Assembly (NCBI RefSeq): GCF_000485595.1
Contig: NW_014577250.1
Location: 428,684-464,687 of the forward strand
Length of the DNA stretch: 36,004 bases
Source: Priapulus caudatus
Lineage: Eukaryota > Priapulida > Priapulimorpha > Priapulimorphida > Priapulidae
Reading direction: 5' to 3'
The notes beneath the pieces were generated by a model that had not been told where the DNA came from, ran no database searches, and saw only the letters and a program-made list of their open reading frames with translations. Shown one piece after another: positions 21,753 to 33,591 of this stretch (position 1 is the stretch's first letter; each line of letters starts with the position of its first letter). Both the position numbers and the translations under genes were made by a program.

Positions 21753-23663
21753 ATACATGGCTAGTAAACTTCATACGTTTCGTCAATGATGCACTTATAC
21801 GTGCACTTGGTTGGTTGTGTGCTATAGGTGAGAATGGGAACTCATTTTCGCTGATCACCGTCACACCACTGAATAAGGGATGCAAATATGCAGATACGTC
21901 CAAAACGCATTTCGGCAATTATCACATGAATTGGGCACAACTAAGTTACTCGGAATCATCGTTTAGGGCTCCATCACGGTAACCTTTGGAGTGTTGTTTA
22001 CGTATGAACTAGCTATTTACCTGTATACATGTGTACCTATTGTGCTCTCCCTTGTTGCAAAGCGAATAGCTACACAGGTGAAGCTACGTATGAACGTGAA
22101 ATATATTGAGGTTTAACAATGGAGCAGGCAATTCGAACGTGTTGCGAAACGATGTACCATATCTCTATAATGTGCATGTTACCACGACGTACACGAAAAT
22201 CATTAAAAAACGACGATCAGTCACAAACTTTTTTCGACGAGTTTTTATTCCCCTCAAGAATTATTGGCCAGTCAACACAAAACCACGATCGGACACGAAT
22301 CAGCTTTGGCACACACGCGTTGGCCCGCGGTCAAGCGCAAACACATGCGGTTCGGAGATCGAAACGTATAGGAAACTCGTTGATCCGGAATAAATGTGCA
22401 ACGTCCTATCAACTAAGTTGTTATTAACTGTATGCCAACCATCAACATGATTATTTTCCACTTGATAAATTACCCCGTGCTTTTCTTAAATAAATGTTTA
22501 GTATGATATTAAGACGAAATAACAATACGCACCCTCACAAAGGAAAAAAAGGTGTTAACAGTACATTACAAAACGACGTTCTACGGGCAACTTCATGCAG
22601 CGTCGGTGAAACTTGCATAAATCGATATTGGGACGTGGAAGAGACCTAGTAGCACTTGACAGTGACAACACAGAGCATGGCGCGAAATCGGAAGACTGGC
22701 ATCGAGTATTAATTAACCACTAATTACAACTGTGAAGCTCGTGGATGTTTGCATTGCATCTCTCCTACTTCTGCCTCTCTATCTCTCCTCCATTTCTCTC
22801 ACTTCATCTCTCCCATATATTTCTCAACATCCTATTTCTCTGCTACGCTAGATAGCCTATGCCATAGTTGAATGCATTGTTCCACAAGAGTTGCCAACCC
22901 ATCTGCACGTGGTAGCAACCATTTTTCGTTGCTTGGCGAATTCATTACTCGAACACTGAGACGAGCCGTGCAGTTATACACACTGCTTAATAGTATTTGC
23001 ATTTTTTCCATGCATCTAGGAATACCCTAAGTCTCGTCGTCGTGACATTTAAAAATACGGGTCAACCTCACCGGACACCTAAACCGGACACCACAATAAC
23101 CCATGCTAAATTCCCACCTCGCCTACTACACGAATACGAAAACAAAAACAAAATATCTCTCGTTGTGTCTTCTGCTTGAAACGCTTTCCTTGCATTCGAT
23201 TTCAGGTGGGATCAACTATCGTTACACGACTAAATAACTTACTGGAGGCAAGTTTATTCACGTGTGATGCAGTAACTCTCACAGTTGGCTCGTTCGTGCA
23301 CGACTACATAACGACACAGGCCTAATTTCATTTACCTCATGCCGAGGGGAAAACAAGGACAGCGTTCTATTGGCAAAGAGTTAAATTTTCCTATCGTCAA
23401 CTTGTGTTTTCTGTTTTATCCCTTCTCGTGTGGTAGACGCACGGTTCCTTTACAATCAACGACTTGAATGCTTTTCCTTGCAGATCTCGCCGTCTCACGA
23501 TTCACGCAAGTGGCGCGAATCGCAGACAGAGCAACCGTAAACTGCCGACTCCAGCGTTTAGTTTCATGATTGATGCCTTGATCTGAATTCTTAGCTTTGG
23601 GACTGCTATCGCCCTGCCTTAGTAGTTCATGCGGTAGTTGTTGCATTCAATCGACAGTTGCTA
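18841..23663. other. Intergenic region between JIP1 and SND1; no gene recognised
   Basis: AT-rich sequence between two converging genes. The longest open frames (about 100-130 codons at 19049-19390, 19851-20243, 21629-21982 and 22106-22427) have no recognisable motif and lack coding character. It contains a (TA)n-(CA)n microsatellite near 21707-21757 and a CTCTC-rich patch near 22760-22840. I see no tRNA or other RNA gene. Confidence 0.6.
21707..21757. repeat. (TA)n/(CA)n microsatellite
   Basis: About 18 TA units followed by short ACACAT units. Confidence 0.9.
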
Positions 23664-23669
23664 TTTAAT
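23664..23669 (-). terminator. SND1: Possible SND1 polyadenylation signal (ATTAAA)
   Basis: ATTAAA variant on the minus strand about 100 bases after the SND1 stop codon. Placement is plausible; a chance hexamer is not excluded. Confidence 0.25.
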
Positions 23670-23767
23670 CCGTATGTATCTTTAAGTACCTTTGCAAAAA
23701 GCTGCCGAAGGTGTAAAGGTTCCATGCGTATATCAAACAAGAAGATAGCTAGCCATCATCATGGCAA

Positions 23768-24549
23768 CTAGCCATTGAAACCAAACTCCTTGGCATCATC
23801 TTCGGTGATGTCGCCATAGCGCCAGAGGTTGATCTACGAGTGAAAAAGGAAATGACAATCATAAACACCTACTGCTCAGTGAACGAGGTCACATGAAACA
23901 CGTCATTCAACGTGCTATAGAATCTGATGCACTTATTATGGCACGTGGTTTATGAGGTTGAAGGTCTCACATTTACTGTTCATGCAGCCCCACTCCACTC
24001 CCATGTATGTAGTGTGTATCTGCGTGTGCCTCTAAAGATGGTATATGTGTGTATTCATGTATGTGAATAGACAATGCAGCACCTTCACCACAGTATTGAT
24101 ATATTCAGTGCTCCATTGTGTTTATTTGCTTTTTTTATTTCACGGTTTTACAACAAAACATGATTGAATGTGCACACGCATTTACAAGATGCTACTGTGA
24201 GCTAGTGGCATTTTAATTATGCCATACCAATCTCTAGAGAGTCTTATCAAGTGTGTAAGATACTTCGATGTGTTGAGGTACTACAGTGACCTAGTGTCAG
24301 GTACGATCGAACTGCGATGAAAATCGGACATCAATGAAGCCCTTGCTTACCCGTTGCGTCTTGGCCTCCTGCTGCGACTTGTTGTACTGAGTTAGGAGTT
24401 TCTGCAGCCGCTTCTCTCGTCTCGGCTCGACATAGACGAGTCCCTCATCCAGCAGCGTGATCGCGACGTCCTCATCCGTGTCCACGCGCAGTAACGTCAC
24501 GTACTCCAGGTTGCCCACCTGTAACACACACATGTACACTATGTATACA

Positions 24550-24617
<68 letters not shown>

Positions 24618-27600
24618 CAATACAAAGGTAAACTCGATCAGTTCAAAGTTGTCTGGATTGTCAATAGTAAACACGGCCGTAAATTAAGGCATGTTGGAGA
24701 ATGTATAGGATGTTGTAAATTAGCTTCAGCTTTGAAGGCATGTCAGAGCGACGCACATTAGAGGCCTGGGGAGAACCCTGATATACATACATATGTATGT
24801 GCATACGTGTGCATGCGTGCATCTGTAATATATATAAGTATAAATATAAGTACTGTCCATTCATTACATGTCCGTTATTATCTATCTATGTAGCTGTCAT
24901 TTTTCTATGTCGGCCATCTTCTACCGAACTGTCACACCTCACATACCTTGTACTCAGTGTTCAGGCAGAACTGGTGGTTGGCTGCATCTTCTGCGAAAGC
25001 TTCCCTAGCATCTGCACGGGCATCCGCCTGAGGAAAGTAACCACACGTTACCACAATACACACTCACCCAGGCACAATACTTTTCAGAGACAGAAACAGT
25101 CTGCGAAAACTGTGTAAGTCAGAAGCGGGTGAAAAATTCCATTGCTCCATTTCCAATTCAATTTTTCATTTGCTGCACATATACTATTGTCACGTACATG
25201 TTATTAGACCAATCGAATGTAAAAAAAAAAACAAGACATTAAAATATTATCGTAGGATAGGTTAGTGCAAAAGAACAATTGGTTATGGGGTGGACTGGTG
25301 TGCTTACATCGGCTGGCACGGTGACACATGCGAGGCCATACTCATGCGCTTGCGGCGCCAACGTCTTGTACTGCGCTGGTAACGGTGCTAAGCAGCTTGA
25401 TGGCACGTTCTCTCTCTGCCAGAAAAACAATCAACAACAGCGATTAGACTAATGCTCCCCCAGAGACAAGACGACCATGCGTAGCACAAATGTTCACACG
25501 ATAAAAATATACGAAATTGAACTACATGGACAATGGTGAAAACGCAAATAAATGAGAATACAAAATATCCATTATGCTATGTTCAAGATCCACAAAAATC
25601 CCTACTCAAATTCCTACCAAAATCTTACGAATAGCTATAGTCAAGTCGCTTTGCCTGATATCTCAAATTGTGTATCTGGAGAGACATCAACGTAGTAGTT
25701 AGTTCCTTCTCTCCCCACTGAGAATAAGGCTGGGACACGATGATACCCCATCGTCCAGGTCCATCCCAAGATCACAGGGATAACGTCACCAATAGGAAAT
25801 AATATAACGTGGCAACCGACACGAAACGATGCAGCGACCGACACACATCGCGCACGTCGCTGTCTCTACGTAATTCATCCATATATGCAAGCACATGTCT
25901 CTGGATGGTGATTATACACACTCCATATTCCCTGACATCTGTATAACTAAAGGCCAAAATCTCAATGTAACTACAATATCACAGATACTCATACTCACAG
26001 ACACAGATTATTATTATCAGTGGTTTCATGCTCACACACGTCGCTCACCGTCCATATCCATCCCAGGATTCCCAGGGATAAAGCCAACCGATAGGAAATA
26101 ATATAATGCAGCGATCGACACAAAACGACTCACGTTTCCGTAGTCGCTGTAAAAGATGGCCGCCTTGTTTCCGATGACCTTCTCGACGCGGCCGCGGTAC
26201 CACTCATTGTCGACGCTAAACCTCGCCGCGCACACCTCGCCCTTCTTCGGCTTGTACGCACTCGTTATCGGCGGGTTTTCCTCCATGTCCTTCCTCAGCT
26301 GCTCCATGAGCTGCGATAGTTGCGGACCTGCGAAGGAAGATAAGAGAGTGGCGATGAGAAACGTGTGGGTGTGTCTGCGTGCGTATACGTCAACCAGTGA
26401 ATCCACACACACAGCTGCACGCATGCATGCACGCGCACACACTCGCTCATGCACACAATCAAACACACACATATATACATGCACACGCCCATACGCACAT
26501 ACACACAGACAAACACGCACAGACACACATACACAGACGCATGCACGCACAGACACACACATACACACATGCATGCACACATGCATGCACACATGCATGC
26601 ACCCACACACGCACCTATGCACGCACGCACACATGTATAAATGCACACGCACGCACACACACACATATATACATGCATACACATACGCACGCACGCATGC
26701 ACACACGTACATCCACTGTCACACGGCAGGCGCTGTTAACAGACGGCTGAACGTGGCTGAGCTTACCGCTATCGACGTGCTGTGCATAGAAGTGCAGGTC
26801 GTCTCCCACGTCCGTGATGCACACCGACTTAAAGTTTAGCTTCCTCTCCAGCTCCTCCTCCAGCGGTTCTTGTATCTCCTCCGCCTCTACGTAATTCGTC
26901 CACATCTGCAAGCACATGCCTCTGGATGTTGATTATAAGCGCTCCAGATTCCCTGACATCCGTACGACTAAAGGCCAAAATCTCAATGTGAATACAACAT
27001 ACTCACAAACAAAGATATATTATCACTGGTTGCACACACCACAATCAGAGTGCTCATCAGTTTTTGCCCGTTTTATGCTGAAAAGTGATGATGTACATAT
27101 CTGAAGACGTGTATGATCATATAATACTGTCCTGTCACATTTGGTGATATCCCACATAACTACACATACCAACACCGTCACTGTTACTGTCATCAGCATT
27201 GCTGCTACTTGCCCCCCTACACTGCCCTACCCTAACAACACGTCTTCCACCCATACGATTACACGCGCAGACACCCCCTATGACTACACGTTCAGACACC
27301 CCCCCATAACTACACGGCAGACCCCCCCCCCCCCACACACACGACTACACGCGCAGACACCCCCCCATGACATACAGTGCAGACACCCCCCCATGACTAC
27401 ACGTGGCAGACCCCCCCCCACCCACCCCACACACGACTACACGTGGCAGACCCCACCCCCCCACCCATCCACACACGACTACACGTGCAGACACTCCTCC
27501 CCCGTCCCCCCCCCCCCCCACCCACGACTACACGTGCAGACCCCCCCCCCATGACTACACGTGCACTCCCCGCCCCCTGGGGGTTTACGCACGTTGAGCT

Positions 27601-28008
27601 TCTTCTCCTTGGCATTCGTCTCAGCAGTCTGCAGCTGCTTGCCCCCTCCTCCCCTAACACCACCTCCTCCCCCGCTTGGTTTACGCACGTTGAGCTTCTT
27701 CTCCTTGGCGTTCGTCTCTGCCGTCTGCAGCTGCTTGAAGTACTGGCTGCGCTCGGCGGTGAAGTGCACGGACGCAAGGCCGTCCTCGACGAGCGACAGC
27801 GACAGGTTTACGCCGTCGACGAACATCCAGCCGATGAAGTTGCCGGCCTTGTCCATCGACTCCACCTCGACGTCCACCTGTACGAGAGAGAGAGAGAGCG
27901 TGCAGGAGTCGCGGGAGTGTACGAGAGAGAGAGAGAGAGAGAGCGTGCGGGAGTCACGGGAGTGTACGAGAGAGAGAGAGAGAGAGAGCGTGCGGGAGTC
28001 ACGGGAGT

Positions 28009-28057
<49 letters not shown>

Positions 28058-28903
28058 TGCAGGAGTCAGCGGGAGTGTACGAGAGAGAGAGAGAGAGAGA
28101 GAGCGTGCGGGAGTCACGGGAGTGTACGAGAGAGAGAGAGAAGAGAGGTGGGGAGTACAGGGAGTGTACGAGAGAGAGAGAGAGAGAGCGTGCGGGAGTC
28201 ACGGGAGTGTAGAGAGAGAGAGAGAGAGAGCGGCAGAGTCACGGGAAGTGTACGAAGAGAGAGAGAGAGAGCGTGCGGAGTCACGGAGTGTACGAGAGAG
28301 AGAGAGAAGAGAGAGAGCGTGCGGGAGTCACGGGAGTGTACGAGAGAGAGAAGAGCGAGAGAGAGCGTGCGGGAGTCACGAGGGTGTACGAGAGAGAGAG
28401 AGAGAGAGAGCGTCGGGAGTCCACGGGAGTTGTACGAGAGAGAGAGAGAGAGAGAGACGATGCGCGATCAGCGGATGACGAGAGAGAGAGTGGCGGGAGC
28501 AGGGAGTGTACGAGAGAGAGAGAGAGAGAGAGCGAGCGTGCGGGAGTGCACGCGGAGTTGGTACGAAGAGAGAGAGAGTAGAGAGAGAGCAGTGCGCGAG
28601 TCACGGGGAGTGTACGCGAGAAGAGAGTTAGAGAGAGAGAGGCGTGCGGGAGTCACGGGGAGTGTACGAGAGAGGAGAGAGAGAGAGAAGGTGCGGGAGT
28701 CCACGGGAGTGTCACGAGAGAAGAGAGAAGAGAGAGAGACGTGCGGGAGTCAGCGGAGTGTACGAGAGAGAAGAGAGAGAGACGTGCGGGAGTCACGGGA
28801 GTGTACGAGAGAGAGAGAGAGGAGCGTCCAGCAGAGTGTAGAGAGAAGAGAGAAGAGCAGAGAAGAAGAGAGGAGAATAGAGAGAGAGAGAGAGAGAGAG
28901 GAG

Positions 28904-28934
<31 letters not shown>

Positions 28935-31900
28935 TCGTACTAGTAACAGGTGTGAGCGGGAGGGGAGTCGCGTGAGCGGATGCACGTCGCGGCAGCAAAC
29001 AGCCAATGAAGTTGCCGACCTTGTCCATCGACTCCACCTCAACGTCTACCTGTACAAGAGAGTCGTAGAGATAGGAGGCGTCTCGGGAGCAGGCGTGGGT
29101 CGCGTGAGTGGACGGTTGTCCCATGACCCAGGAGTAGGTCAGTGTTCACCTGTACTAGAGTTTCAGGCTTCGCATGAGAAGAACAGGAACTAGTGACCCA
29201 GGCCGGAGGTGCTACGAGGAAGAGTTGGCTTCCCAGAAGAGATATTTGATGGGGATGATATTAAGAGTCAGGGCAAGACTCGGTGAATGACACTCGCCCA
29301 GCGATCGATAGCGCTTAACAGAATTACACATAGATTAGCAGAACGATATGCTTTGCCTTACCAATCAAAAGAATTTTATCACAGAAGCTTCCATTTAGAA
29401 GAGCGATGAGTGAGTGAGTGAGTGAATGAGTGAATGAGTGAGTGAGTGAGTGCGTGAATAAGTGTAACAGGAGAGATTCAGTAAGCGAGGGGTAAATGAA
29501 AGAGAATCTAGCAGACATGTGAGACAGCGAGACAAAACGCACCCTCCCGCTGCAGCACCATCTCCTTGGTGAACTGCAGGGCTTTCATTTCCGTAGGGCT
29601 CAGCTTCAACGGGGGTGCCTCCGCTGGGTGCTGGCCTGGATCCGCGTGGACAGCTGATCCCTGATAAAGCAACGCGACGGACAGTCACACATCCACACAA
29701 AATATTCGAATGGGGGAGTCGAGCTTGCACCATGAGGGCAATTATTACAAGCTACACTATACATCACTATATACTATATATATATCACTACTGTTGCGCA
29801 ATGACAATCTGAATGGTATGGCGATTCACGCCGGAATGGTGACCTACAGAACGTAATGATGATCCAGCCCAACACGATACTAGTGAGCTGCCATCCATGT
29901 TTTTACGTGTTTTCCCTGCAGGAACACACCCTCTACAACACACCTGAATGGTGCGACGTGAATCCAAGTCACATAACAATTTAGGCCGCTTCCAGTGATA
30001 TTACTTATCAATATATATTTATCGATATACTATCAATTACTATATAATAATACTATCAATTTCAATCTTTTCTATCATTTTAATCTATTTCGCTTATCAG
30101 TAATAATAGTTTCTCCTTCCGCTGGCAGCAGTACTCACCGGCCAGCAGGAATGTAAAGAGGCAGGTCTTGCGAGGGATAAAGCAGCGACGGATGGCTGAG
30201 ACCAGCAAGCAGTTACTCACGGCCAGCAGGAATGTAAAGAGGCAGGTCTCGCGAAGGATAAAGCAAGTGGAGACGGTCAGCAACAGGCAGTACTCACGGC
30301 GCAGCAGGAATGTAAAGAGGCAGGTCTCGCGAGGGATAAAGCAGTGGAGACGGCAGCACAGCAGTACTCACCGGCCAGCAGGAATGTAAAGAGGCAGGTC
30401 TCGCGAGGGATAAAGCAGCGGAGACGGCGAGCGCGCCCGGCGCACAACTCCACGATGGCTTCCGCATCGCTGTCGACCCGCGCTGGCAGAAAGGCAGGAA
30501 TTGCTTTGCCTTCGACAGATCCTGGGAACAGACAACGAGAGACACATGATTACGTTAAGCCATGTTAAAGCAATTACTCGTTGAAAGTAACGTGACCTTG
30601 CATTTCAGAGGCTCAGAAAAGTGGTTGTGGGCCAAAATACAATTTATACAGACGATATTCACACAATGTCATGTTAAATCTACATCTTGTTTATAATTCC
30701 ATCATTCACCAACGAGTCATTTAACATGGATTGGAGAGGGGAACACTCAAACTGTTGAAATCGCCTCAAGCCTTTCCTCTAACAATCACCTTCAGGCGCT
30801 TTTCTAAAAGCATACAAATCAACACAAGAAACGTCCCTGCTAAAAACATCAAATCAATACAAGAACATCACGCTAAAAACATCCAAATCAACACAAGAAC
30901 ATCCTGCTAAAAACATCCAAATCAACACAAGAACATCACGCTAAAAACTTCCAAATCAACACAAGAACATCCCGCTAAAAACATCCAAATCAACACAAGA
31001 ACATCCCGCTAAAAACATCCAAATCAACAAAAGAGCATCCCGCAACCCTCTACACGTACCCCGGAGATGTCAGCGACACGGTGCAGCGGCACCTCCTTCT
31101 TTGGACATGCGCAGACGGCTTGCCGTTCTGATGGCGCGGCTCTCCGCGGCCAGCAGCACGTGTACTGCGACGATCGCTGGTCGTCGTCCTGCCGGTAGCG
31201 GATGACCGTGCCAAGCCCCTTGCTGACCAGTGCCTCGCCGACGTTGCTGCAGCGAGAGCGCGCAGGCGCACGTTCGATCAACGCGGGAACGACGTCAACG
31301 GGAGAGTGAAGGTAGGAACAACGTACAAACAGAAGGGCAACATATCTAATAAGGAGGTATATATTATCAGGAGTCTATCAATAGGAGTAAGACCGGCACA
31401 ATTCAACATTTAGTAGCCTTAGTCTACCTATGATTTATTGTGTTTAACTCGATAAACTTGAGCTCAAGTGTTACCTTAATCATTAAACTAATTCCGTGTC
31501 TAATCGTTGGTCTCACAAAAATGACAAATCGGGAGATATCGGTTCAAACGTACAATGTGGTTTTAGCAATTTATACCACACTAGCTGCGGGTACCCGCTG
31601 CGCTGGGTAAAATCGTGCTACTAATTCATACTACTAATAATGGGACACAATAGGAACATTGGGTAAAAATCCCGCCGTTGAATCGCCCTCTACCGCAGAA
31701 CAATGCAAACAACTAGCGAGGTTCGCCAGGGATTTCGGAAAGTTAAAAACGACTTGGTGTTATACAATAAATCAGAGGTAGACTAAGGCTACTAAATGTT
31801 GAATTTTGTCGGTTTTAGTCTGTCTTACTCCTATTGATAGACTCCTGATGGCATTACTGTCATTCGACATGGCCTATAAATAACACCAAGTCGTTTTTAA

Positions 31901-33559
31901 CTTTCCGAAAATTTCAGTGGAAGGTAATTTAGCTGGCCACAAAGTGTACACAATCACTGCCAACACAATATAATCATATACATCAACCATAATCATATAA
32001 ACACCTTCCATAATAAAATTTCAGCAGCGGGATCAAGTTATGGGAAACGGAGAAACCTTCTAAGGGTGGTCCAGAATGGATTATTTGCAGCGATTTTGTT
32101 CGCTGTACGATTGAATATTAACTATGTGACTACTCACATGCTTCCAATCATCACTGTGCAGCAATTCTTCTCGGGGAATGAATCGGAGGCTGGCTGGATG
32201 TAGTCAACGGTGACATTGACCTGAAACATCGATCGTACACACACGTAAACACTTTAACTCTTTACCTTCTTCATCTTCAGTTTTACCTCCCACCACTGAA
32301 CAGTTTAAAAAGCTCGAGGTGTTTTTACTGGGAGATTCATGGTTAAATTGATGCTACAACTATGCAGGCATGTAACTCCAGAACAAATTGTTAAGTGGAA
32401 ATACCAACCGGTACTTCTCAAATGGAACAATTTTGTCCACATGATTTCATAAATTGTTTAAGAGGGCAAACTGAAGTCTTTACCTAAAAATTAAAAAACA
32501 CCCATGATTACCAGCACAATATATTCTACTGTGAATAGCAGCACCACCATTATTGCATTAAGCTTGCCTTTTTCCCAATCAACTTCTTTCGCAGGAATTC
32601 CCTAGCCTCAAACATGTAGGGCACATCGTAAAGCGGTCGTACACGAACCCTCCTATTCTCCCCATCTCCTCCTCCTGCATCCGCCTGTTGTCTGTACACA
32701 AATAACGCAACCATATGTGACATCACATTACAACATTAAAAATACATCTAACGTTCATATCACCACAATTTCACTTCAGTAAAAAAATTTAATAAAGAAA
32801 GTAAAAAAAAAGTGAAATGTGCAAAAGTAATTAAAAGTAAAAAAAAGTAAATGGTACAATCCTATCACGTCTCGCTCAGTTCGCGCGCGATCAGTCATGC
32901 ACGCGAAACTGTCGACGACCGAAATGACCGACGTCCGCAGCCTTTTGTCGGCAGCGCGATCGCGGCGCCCCCTATGCGAACCTTGGCGGACGAATGCTGG
33001 CGAGGAAGACCTTCTTCGACTCGCCGCTGGCCATCTTCAGCACGAGCGCGTCGCCATTCACGACCTCCATGACCTTCGCCGTGAACTCCTTCTCGGATAT
33101 GTTCACGCCCAGCGTGCTCGGAACGTAGTCCTTCCAGATGCGCGCGCGCCTCTCCTTCGCGCTCCTGCGACACAGAGAGAGAGAGATGAGAGGAGGAGCT
33201 TAGATAGGGCTTCGTGTTGACACTGGGAGAGCATCGTACACGATAGTACGGTGGTTGTAGGATCTGACGAAAGAGAGACGCGTGGGAGAGACGTACTTCT
33301 CGGCCGCTCTGAGTTTCTCTGGTCCCTGCGTGACAACTCCCATGCTCCAGTCGACACAGCGTGCAAACCCCTCCTTGAGAAGAAGCTCTGTGATGTTGCC
33401 ATTCTGAAACACGCAGATGCATATTACATCCGAAATGCCTATAGATACATTAGGTCATTATAGTCTCTTAATGTGTTTATATGCTCTCACTGCACATACT
33501 CTCGCCCGCTCACTCTCACTTTCCCGCCCTCTCTCGCTCCCACTCCCTCCCCCATTCTC

Positions 33560-33591
<32 letters not shown>

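Noticed and set aside
22106-22427. Two overlapping frames of about 100 codons
   Set aside because: No recognisable motif, no splice context, and two frames open over the same bases.
26032-26839. 226- and 227-codon frames on opposite strands
   Set aside because: The CA/TG-rich tract inflates both; only the part covering SND1 in-window exon 13 is coding.
27377-28975. 532-codon frame rich in Arg/Glu/Ser
   Set aside because: It reads the C-rich and GA arrays; the coding strand here is the minus strand (SND1).
30820-31050. Regular 34-bp repeats resembling a CRISPR array
   Set aside because: There are no unique spacers; this is a eukaryotic intronic minisatellite.
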